Of a stretch of 64,000 bases of DNA, positions 57,601 to 64,000 are shown piece by piece. The translations under genes and the position numbers were made by a program. Position 1 is the first letter of the stretch, and each line of letters opens with the position of its first letter. Origin of the DNA: Hippasteria phrygiana (lineage: Eukaryota > Echinodermata > Asteroidea > Valvatida > Goniasteridae); contig JAZGUH010000145.1 in NCBI GenBank assembly GCA_037893225.1, positions 62,001 through 126,000 of the forward strand, given 5' to 3'. The notes under the pieces were generated by a model. It ran no database searches, was not told where the DNA came from, and was given only the letters and a program-made list of their open reading frames with translations.

Positions 57601-58647
57601 CTAAAAATATAATAAAATATTGCCAGCATTTTAAAATTACCCAAATTTAACAAAAATGTTGGATTTAGTGGAGACTAGGCTACATTTAGGAAGAAGTCAC
57701 ATTGACTTCACAAGGTTTCTCTCTGTCGATGTAGGGGCGTTTTAAACCGTGGACGAAAAATGTTGGAGAACAAAAGAGAACAATATCGTCCGCGATTCCC
57801 AGCATACGTCCGCGATTCCCAGCATACGTCCGCGATTGGGATGTGTACAAAAATAAGGAGGTCTTCCGAAAAAGTTGAAGTACAAACAAAAGAGGGACAA
57901 TAGGACGTCCAGGTTTAGAGGTCGATACACGTTTAACTGTCTAGACGTCCGTGTAATGGCTACTTAAAGTGCCTCCACTGAAAAACTGAAACAGATGTCC
58001 CTCGAGGACAATGCTTTGTGTTGTATATTGTTCCTTTAATATAACCCAACCCCATAGACGAAGCACGTATTTTTACGTCCGAGGACCGATTACAACAAAA
58101 AACTGAATTGCGAAGACTGAAAGGTTCCTTTGTATTTTCTTTCTCCTCTTGTCTTCGGACGTTTATACAGAACATGTACACATGCACACAAACGCAGGAC
58201 GCATATCAACACACAACCCACGACGGGCAATCCGATTTAACGGATTCTAAAAATTGATTAAAACAGTACGACAGGTCAGGAAGTGTAAAAACAAAGCAGC
58301 ACAAGGTACACTTCTATTAAAAAATAATAAAATATTTCTCATGGATACAATAAAAAAATATAAAACATTCATGGCTAGATTAGCATATGTGTCCCAATAT
58401 GTACATGATATGAAGGGAAAGATAACCAGTACATGACAACAGAAGGTATGTCTCACCATTTCCACTCAGCGTGCTTATTCACCTTCAATGTCACGAACGT
58501 CTCCAAGAGCGACACAGCTACAAGACATTCTGCTAGAAGAAACCATCGGAACTCCGTAATGTTCACCAGTGCAATGACTGCCAACGTGCCGTGAGCACCG
58601 AAGAGCAACCGAACAAAGATAGCTTTAGATTTGGATACAATGGTCAT
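44981..58647 (-). CDS. TMEM26: TMEM26-like multi-pass membrane protein, three coding exons
   Basis: Exons 58647-58457 (191 nt), 46546-46333 (214 nt) and 45619-44981 (639 nt with stop) join in frame to 347 residues. The vertebrate protein is of similar size (about 370). About eight hydrophobic segments are visible: two in exon 1 (FVRLLFGAHGTLAVIALV; WFLLAECLVAVSLLETFVTL), one in exon 2 (VFLYLLWIVPPIVLLES), and five in exon 3. Family-like motifs are AADMLEFVTE, SVIMQDGPYLTMRLYIMF and FFTAKNGILFLLQVYRLYVV. The extracellular-type loop in exon 2 has an NGS glycosylation site, and the C-terminal tail is acidic. Its molecular function is unknown; in mammals it is used as a beige-fat marker. Intron 1 is 11.9 kb and rich in repeats. 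Confidence 0.9.
45620..46332. other. TMEM26 intron 2 with two long G tracts
   Basis: G runs at about 45941-45963 and 46050-46065. No other structure is seen. Confidence 0.6.
46333..46546 (-). CDS. TMEM26: TMEM26 coding exon 2
   Basis: The acceptor TTCCTAG precedes 46546, and its first base completes the Trp codon, giving KWFLPSVFLYLLWIVPP. The exon ends GVLNQ with donor CAG|GTAACT, phase 0. Confidence 0.9.
46547..49350. other. TMEM26 intron 1, 3' part; no exon seen
   Basis: Contains C tracts (46733-46745 and 46862-46886), A-rich stretches and scattered microsatellites. The frame 47667-47984 has no known domain. Confidence 0.5.
48010..48085 (+). mobile_element. tRNA-like fragment (SINE head)
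   Basis: TCATGGGTTCGAGTCCCACC is a strong box B with a paired T-stem. An A box and acceptor stem are not clear. Probably a SINE remnant. Confidence 0.4.
50727..50880. mobile_element. hAT-type MITE with internal G/C tract and 8-bp target duplication
   Basis: The termini CAGTGGCGTATCCAGC and GCTGGATACGCTACTG are inverted repeats. GTTTTGAA flanks both sides perfectly (50719-50726 and 50881-50888), an 8-bp duplication. A G run and C run lie just inside the left end. The duplicated copy is at 53393-53546. Confidence 0.88.
52595..52770 (+). mobile_element. LINE 3' end within duplication copy 1
   Basis: The frame reads TFANINSLPGAYFPSSYDLS and CFKRNLNSYLLHLRFFFPL before TAG at 52708. That is the kind of ending seen in endonuclease/RT LINE ORFs. 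Only the last tens of residues are present. Confidence 0.5.
53393..53546. mobile_element. hAT-type MITE, duplicated copy
   Basis: CAGTTGCGTATCCAGC to GCTGGATACGCTACTG, with a longer G run than the 50727 copy and no C run. The right flank GTTTTGAA is preserved. The left flank has mutated. Confidence 0.82.
55190..55368 (+). mobile_element. LINE 3' end within duplication copy 2
   Basis: Diverged copy of 52595-52770 (FANINSLPGACFPSSYNLSC), with the stop at 55303. Confidence 0.5.
55666..56396. mobile_element. 0.73-kb palindromic DNA transposon with TCGCACGGC repeats, TA-flanked
   Basis: GCCCGTTCTCACTTGAACGA at the left and its exact inverse at the right (the full 27-bp match includes the outer AT/TA) bound the element. 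TA flanks both sides, consistent with a TA target duplication as in Tc1/mariner-like elements. The interior is built of GTCGCACGG / CCGTGCGAC words in both orientations. No transposase is present. Confidence 0.88.
56401..57780. other. TMEM26 intron 1, 5' part; no exon seen
   Basis: AT-rich. The frame 56890-57117 has a hydrophobic stretch but no homologue I recognise and no convincing splice context. Confidence 0.45.
57787..57837. repeat. 20-bp tandem repeat, 2.6 copies
   Basis: CGTCCGCGATTCCCAGCATA is repeated exactly, and the third copy is partial. Confidence 0.9.
57985..58200 (-). mobile_element. LINE 3' segment (inverse of ~33610-33830)
   Basis: The reverse complement shares GAGAAAGAAAATACAAAGGA, AATCGGTCCTCGGA and GGGTTGGGTT with the LINE end at 33289-34080. 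Confidence 0.65.
58457..58647 (-). CDS. TMEM26: TMEM26 coding exon 1
   Basis: From MTIVSKSKAIFVRLLFGAHG to NKHAEWK plus two bases of a Trp codon. The donor is ATG|GTGAGA. It holds the first two membrane segments. Confidence 0.9.
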
Positions 58648-59537
58648 CTTTACGGAAGCTTTGTTGCAACTCAGACAATGGAGCTCGTTTGGCTGTCTAG
58701 TTAGCCGAGTGTCTTGCCAACTTGTGACAAAACCTCATGATGACAGCAGAAGGGAATTAATCACATCAGGTGCGCTTCGTGCATCTGCCGCCTTCTAGCT
58801 CCCAACTCAACCAAGACTGATTACTACGGTAGCCGCGCAAGGACAATCATAAACTATCGCACTCTCATAACTTTGTAAAGCATATGATCTATGACGAGAA
58901 AAAAGATCCGCTACTTAACACAATCAGGTATCAAATAATTGATTTAAACTTGATCTTTATTCAGACAAAATACATTTGAAACAAGTTATTTAGTGAGAAA
59001 GCGGACTTCCCAAATAAAAAACATGCTTAAAATTACATTAAAATACCTCAACTACCGGTAGCTGACCCACTAACAAGTTTTGCAAAATGACAAATGAACA
59101 AAAAGCAAACACAATTTGATAAATTAAACAACTAATCGGAAAACCTCATTGAAACCTTGACATTGTCACGATCGTTCTAATATTGTCAAGAATTCAGCGA
59201 CACGAACTGTGACCGGCAAACACGAACTCAACTCCCATGAGCATTTGGGGAACAAAAACGTTGAGGTAAATTTTAAGAAAGATGTTTTGCCTTTATTTCA
59301 ACTGCTACCATAGTGTTAAGAAAACTAAGTGAGAGAAAATATAAGAAAAACCCAATCATATCTTGAGAACTTCCGAGTGGATTCATTACAACTGACTGGT
59401 GTCATTGTCAACCTTACCCATGGTTCTAAATACTTGGAATGCCAGGAACGTTCGTTCCAGTTGGAAGCATGCTTTTTCAAATCTTTTAACAACCTGGGTC
59501 ATGTGATTTCCAACTGGAACAGCGACCTACATGTACG
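58648..59537. other. Upstream of TMEM26; no gene or clear promoter motif seen
   Basis: The 5' UTR and promoter of TMEM26 should lie here. No TATA box or other decisive element could be identified. Confidence 0.4.
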
Positions 59538-59681
59538 GGGCCCGTTTGTTACACGCAGATCCGAATCTCGATCAGTAATCCATGCGTTGGTTCACACGCG
59601 AAATCTCGCGTAATGGATGGAGCGAACCAGCGGTTGAATCACTGATCGCGATCGGGATCTGTGTGAAACAATCAGGCCCTC
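59538..59681. mobile_element. 144-bp palindromic MITE
   Basis: GGGCCCGTTTGTTACACGCA at the left pairs with TGTGTGAAACAATCAGGCCC at the right, and the match continues through AGATCC and CGATCAGT over about 40 bp with mismatches. Confidence 0.78.
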
Positions 59682-60168
59682 TGTGTAAAGGATTAATCGG
59701 TAAAGCCTCTGCCGATAGACACTTTCGATATTTTTTTAATCCAGGTTGGCTCTAATATTTGACCTGTATATATTCAGTATAACCATTGAACCTTGTGACC
59801 TCGGTCAACAGGGAACACGAGCCAATCTTAATGCACACAGTTGATATACTGAAAATTGAGTAACAAAGTGTGAGGTCAGTTGGTAACTATGATAAGCGGA
59901 TGCCAAGTGTCAAGCATTGTGAAAATTGCTGTTTTGTTAAAATTTCCTGTTAATAACCTGTCATACAAACATACTGGCATGAAAATCACACTGCTGTATC
60001 CATCAATATCAATACGACTTTAAAGGGGGTTAGGGTTAATGAAGCTGGCTCACACACAGTGGCGTTGTTCAGCACAAATTTAGACCCTCACGCAAATTTG
60101 TTGTCCTTATTTTAGGGGCGAGATTGACCAAAAATGAAAAATCTACGAGGACCCCTGATCAACATATA

Positions 60169-60290
60169 GTTTGTATTTGCCTAAAGGCACCCCCTTAAAA
60201 TATCAATTTTATTGGTCTATATCCACTTTTACAGGTAAAAACACCTTTAGGACAACACCTCAGGAATTCCAAATTGCGCAAGAGAATTTC
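60169..60290. repeat. Direct repeat, copy 1 (partner 62499-62620)
   Basis: GTTTGTATTTGCCTAAAGGC starts a ~120-bp segment nearly identical to 62499-62620. It is followed by a G tract at 60321-60344. Confidence 0.85.
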
Positions 60291-60320
60291 CAGGGGGAGG
60301 GAAAGGAAAAAGTGCGGGGT

Positions 60321-60344
60321 GGGGGGGGGGGGGGGGGGGGGGGG
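60321..60344. repeat. 24-bp G tract
   Basis: An uninterrupted G run downstream of the direct repeat. Confidence 0.85.
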
Positions 60345-61487
60345 ACTGATAAGTGCATTATTTCAACTCCAGTCAGCGTGTACTGTACGTGCAGCAGAAA
60401 GCACTGACTTCAAGTAAGTCTATTTGTTGAACAGAGATAAAGAATAGCATGTACAGACCAGCAACCTCACACCTGTCTAGTTCTTAATTCTGTATAATTA
60501 ACACAAAAGGTTTACCCAACTCAAATAGCAGCCTCCTATCTCAAAAGTCAAAAGGCTAAATGCCGTTTAGTCCCCACTCAGTACTTATTGTTCTTAGTGG
60601 AATACGCATCAGTCTTGGCCTACTACAAGCATTCCTGACTTGAAAGTGACAGAACTTTACCCATGTGGACATTTGGCAAATCCATTTCGAGTTTGATATT
60701 TTTTCGAGTTTGCCGTGGCATTAGAACTATTATAGACTACAAAAACTTTCTTCCGAAGTTACCCGGCAGGCTGGTAGTAAAACAACTTGCCTGTAAGGAA
60801 TTGTCATTCCTCTTGAAATTATTTTTTTAAAGTTGGAAATAATCCTAGGGGCAGGTGGAAGTTCTTGTGGGCTAGTGCCATGTAGAACTAGTCCAGAGAC
60901 AATGATTCAGGACAAAATGATTCCAGCAGAACCAAGAATGTGTACAAAGTTCACTGGTTTTTAAGACATGTTTCCAATGATTTACTGTGACAGGTAGTAA
61001 AATTCTCACAGGTAAATTAGTAGTTCAATATTGGGTTTTTACATCACCCCGACGCAAACATTCCATCTTTATAAATTAGTAGTGTTTCCACTTTGATTTC
61101 TTTGAGGCTTAAAGTTGAATATTGAGCCCATGGTTAAGTACATGTATAATAGAAAAATATACATGTACGTGTATCTCCACAAAGTCCAATTTGTATCTTA
61201 TTATTAGGCACAAGCTTGAAAATGAAAAACAGTAGAAAAGTAAAGTTCATTTATTTGTATGATTACGTTGATTTTACCCCAACAAACTGTTTGCACTTGC
61301 AGACATGGTAAAAAAGAACCTGTTGAATATAACTGGGCAATGATTGGCTGACAACACTACCCATGGCATGCTACTAAGATATGATACAGGTGCATCAAGT
61401 ACACACCTATATTGTAATGGGAAGATTTCCTGAGCCGTCTCCATAACATGTCGTGGGCCAGAGTGAGCCTATCAAAATTAAGTCCAG

Positions 61488-61575
61488 TGTACATGAAGTA
61501 TAGCTTTTGTGTACATGAAGTATAGCTTTTGTGTACATGAACTATAGCTTTTGTGTACATGAACTATAGCTTTTG
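61488..61575. repeat. 22-bp tandem repeat, four copies
   Basis: Units TGTACATGAAGTATAGCTTT-TG (two copies) and a variant with GAACT (two copies), followed by a partial unit. The array lies about 175 bp beyond the EIF4A3 poly(A) signal. Confidence 0.92.
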
Positions 61576-61749
61576 TGTACATGTAGTAGTCTACGTTGAT
61601 GTGAAAAATATTTCAAAAACTGTATATCCAAGAAGACAATACAAACTGCTATGTACATAACTATAAGAAAATCTTACTGAACTGGTACGATGGTACAGTA
61701 TTTATACTCGTACCTGTTAAACTCATTGGCAAAATGGTAGTATGGACAC

Positions 61750-61755
61750 TTTATT
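61750..61755 (-). terminator. EIF4A3: EIF4A3 poly(A) signal
   Basis: AATAAA on the minus strand, about 178 nt downstream of the EIF4A3 stop codon, a typical distance for a short 3' UTR. A cleavage site would lie 10-30 nt further on. Confidence 0.5.
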
Positions 61756-61932
61756 ACAAGGTTTGGATCTAGACAGGAAACTGTACACTGTTTAATTTTG
61801 AATAATGTGTGGTTATCGTGGTAACAGACTTCACCTTATCTGAGTAACCCAAAGTCTTGTCGTCTGGATGGCAGGTGTTAATGTTAGGATCATGTTGTAT
61901 CTGGATCATGTAGATGACAAACGGTTTCTTCC

Positions 61933-61949
61933 TCAGATTAGGTCAGCAA
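61933..61949 (-). CDS. EIF4A3: EIF4A3 final coding exon (17 nt coding)
   Basis: After TTTCCCAG, TT completes a Val codon, then GCT GAC CTA ATC TGA gives ADLI and the stop. The coding part is only 17 nt and too short for an ORF scan. Confidence 0.9.
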
Positions 61950-64000
61950 CTGGGAAAGGAACAAAAGAATTCAATGATCACCAAAATATATTCTCTCAAA
62001 AGCCGTGTTTCCATTGGACTTTTTTCCGCGACCTCGCGGAACTTGCCGCGACATACGTAATTCTACCGTGCGTTCCCATTTGGACTTTTATAACCGTGAC
62101 AGAACATTATTCGCCTTGCGAGGCTGGCAGAATGTCACATATTGAGGGCACTGTGCACAATCACCTTTGACCTAAACGAGATAGACGTGATGACCTAGAA
62201 TAATTTTTCGCACACTAAATTGCATTGTATAGCTCGCTTGACACAAAGATCAGTCTAGTCTAGTGTAGAAATTATGGCATTGTTTACACAGTGGTTTCCA
62301 CGTGGTCGCGGTAGTTCTACATGGAGGGGCTGTTTCCATTGGACTTTTTATCGTCCCTGATGACTTTCCGCGGCCATGCGGATATCTTCCGCGACCGCTT
62401 TCGGCCTGGTTGTTTTACATCAAGGTCGCGGTAAGTTGACAGGGACGTTAGTTTACCCCGTGTCCCCATTGGACTTAATTTTGTCATTCTAAAGAAAAGT
62501 TTGTATTTGCCTAAAGGCACCCCCTTAAAATATCTGTATTATTGGTCTATATCCACTTTTACAGGTAAAAACACCATTAGGACAACACCTCAGGAATTCC
62601 ACAATGCAAAAGAGATTCTTTAAAAAATCTGAAATCCAGATAAAAAATCCTGAAATCAGGAAAAAACCTGGCAAATCTCACTGTCTGCACTAACAAGCTG
62701 GGGATGTGGGTTCAAATCCTTAATAGGGCTGTGCATCTGAACTGGGTACCCGACTGCTGATGTCAGGAACCGGTTCCAGATTATGGAATCAAGTACTTGT
62801 AGGCCTAACTGAATTAACACATTACTTAATAATTTTTCAGACAATGAAAAAAGAAGTTTTCAAATGTCATTTGTGGGAAATTTTCAAAATGAAAACCAGG
62901 GTTCATGGGAAATCCAAACAGATTAACTTGCGAAACGCTTGCGAAAATGCAATTTACACCGTAAAGCTATAGAGCTGACTGGACACACTTGTATCTTGCT
63001 GCATTGATGCACCGATGTGGTAGTATTAACGTGCAGACTTTACAAACAATATAAAGAGCAATTTCCGATATGTGACCTGCCAGCACAAAATGAGAATAAA
63101 GTTGCACTATGGCTTTCTCAGTTACAAGCAGAAACAACAATTTTTCACAGAAAAATCAATTTTGGGATTTTAACAACTGTATATTTAGAAAACTCCATTC
63201 TATCATATCCCAAAGATTTTTAACTGAATCTCTTCATGAAATATTTTGGGGATGATTTACTTTTTAACTTGGGTTAAAGTGTGCACAGATCACAAACTTT
63301 GAGCTTCATTTTCTCAAAACAAGGGGTCAAGACTGATAATTTTAAAAGGTTGTATCAGGGGTTAGGAACGAGATACAACACCACGCAATAATCAAATTAA
63401 AGCTCTTAACTTGTACTTTCAGGAAATACCATAATCTGGATTTTCAAATTTTGCTACTTTAATCCCCATTTCGTGGGAACAGGTCACATGTTTAATTTTT
63501 TGAATTGGCTTTCTTTAACAGGTACTGTGTTCGTAAATGCACACCCCTAATCTTTCCTGGGTTGACGTTTTTTCTCACAAAAACCAGCAAGTGCTGAGCA
63601 TACAGTCGTAACCCCTTGCTGCGTACGGATGACACGTATACGTGCGGATTGAAAATTGCCACCTGGCCGGTTGACATATACATGCCAATCTCTGCATTTT
63701 AAATCCATTATTGGGGTATTGTGTATGTTATGCTTGGCTGCACAAGCCTCTTGTTTCCATTTCACATGGCTGCACAAGCCGGTATGGCGCCCCAGCGCCC
63801 CCATATAATACCAGTACGCAAGGGGTTAAAAGTACTACATCATGATGGGCAAAATCTTATAAACTCTGTCGATTTGACTTGGAGTTTAGAGACAATGAAG
63901 TTAAGTAAAGAAAAATTAGTGTTTGTACTTACCATTCATGGGCATTTCATCAATCTGTGTGCTGTAATATTGCTCAATATCCCTCAAAATACGAATATCA
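61933..64000 (-). CDS. EIF4A3: EIF4A3 (exon junction complex DEAD-box helicase), last two coding exons
   Basis: The exon at the right edge (64000-63933, 5' end outside the window) and the exon at 61949-61933 join to encode the extreme C-terminus DIRILRDIEQYYSTQIDEMP, MNVADLI, then stop. This matches the C-terminal tail of eIF4A-III as I remember it, and the IRILRDIEQYYSTQIDEMP wording separates it from eIF4A1/2. The protein clamps RNA in the exon junction complex with MAGOH, Y14 and CASC3 and acts in splicing, mRNA export and nonsense-mediated decay. Splice sites are ATG|GTAAGT and TTTCCCAG. The rest of the gene lies right of the window. The 2-kb last intron contains MITEs and one member of a direct repeat pair. 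Confidence 0.93.
62001..62480. repeat. Repeats of a TTTCCATTGGACTTTTT-type motif
   Basis: GTTTCCATTGGACTTTTT occurs near 62009 and 62331, with diverged forms near 62075 and 62463. Between them are CCGCGACC / GGTCGCGG words in both orientations. Probably tandem or nested MITE pieces; ends were not resolved. Confidence 0.45.
62499..62620. repeat. Direct repeat, copy 2 (partner 60169-60290)
   Basis: Nearly identical to 60169-60290, about 2.33 kb apart. The pair brackets the last EIF4A3 exon. Confidence 0.85.
63069..63490. mobile_element. MITE with TATGTGACCTG termini
   Basis: TATGTGACCTGCCAGCACAA at the left and TTCGTGGGAACAGGTCACAT at the right are imperfect inverted repeats around 420 bp of AT-rich DNA. 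It lies in the last EIF4A3 intron. Confidence 0.68.
63609..63828. mobile_element. MITE with TAACCCCTTGC termini
   Basis: TAACCCCTTGCTGCGTAC at the left is mirrored by GTACGCAAGGGGTTA at the right, giving about 15-bp inverted repeats. It lies in the last EIF4A3 intron, 105 bp from the penultimate exon. Confidence 0.68.
63933..64000 (-). CDS. EIF4A3: EIF4A3 penultimate coding exon (partial)
   Basis: 68 nt, one base of a previous codon, then 22 codons from DIRILRD to MPMN and the first base of Val. The donor is G|GTAAGT. The exon continues past the window edge. Confidence 0.93.

Noticed and set aside
61488..61575. CRISPR-like array
   Set aside because: The 22-bp units are contiguous with no spacers, and the window is eukaryotic.

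Overview
The window looks like part of a metazoan nuclear genome, most likely a marine deuterostome and probably an echinoderm. The evidence is spliced genes with GT/AG introns, families with clear animal orthologues (PPP4R3/SMEK, TMEM26, EIF4A3), frequent TAGGCCTA and ACATGTACATGT words, and a dense, varied transposon load including a tyrosine-recombinase retrotransposon, THAP-type and hAT DNA transposons and tRNA-derived SINEs. The species cannot be fixed from the sequence alone.

Three host genes are visible, all on the minus strand. PPP4R3 (protein phosphatase 4 regulatory subunit 3) has its first five coding exons between 22155 and 7232, and its remaining exons lie off the left edge. TMEM26 has three coding exons between 58647 and 44981 and appears complete. 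The last two coding exons of EIF4A3 lie between the right edge and 61933. Exon joins were read by eye: splice sites are canonical, phases match, and the joined reading frames agree with the families as I remember them. No search was run.

Layout. 34-487: terminal-inverted-repeat MITE. 1418-6399: a tyrosine-recombinase (DIRS superfamily, PAT/Ngaro-like) retrotransposon with split direct repeats, a CCHC gag, RT-RNase H and a broken recombinase. 7232-22155: PPP4R3, with introns full of MITEs, a SINE and LINE ends, two Mutator-like foldback elements each flanked by a perfect 9-bp target duplication, and a 2.5-kb element with inverted satellite arms. 22.3-34.1 kb: intergenic, with G/C homopolymer repeats, MITEs, a THAP-domain element and a LINE 3' end. 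34130-42349: an 8.2-kb hAT-like unit with a perfect 8-bp target duplication and CGAGAC-satellite ends, enclosing ISL2EU-type genes (YqaJ nuclease, THAP, DDE transposase) and a cluster of nested palindromes. 44981-58647: TMEM26, whose 11.9-kb first intron holds a 2.5-3.4 kb tandem duplication and a 0.73-kb palindromic element. 58.7-64 kb: MITEs, repeats and the end of EIF4A3.

The host genes have unrelated housekeeping or membrane roles and do not form a pathway. The most unusual material is mobile: the position of the split-repeat junction in the retrotransposon, the hAT/ISL2EU composite, the palindrome cluster, and inverted repeats that flank PPP4R3 exons 3 and 4.
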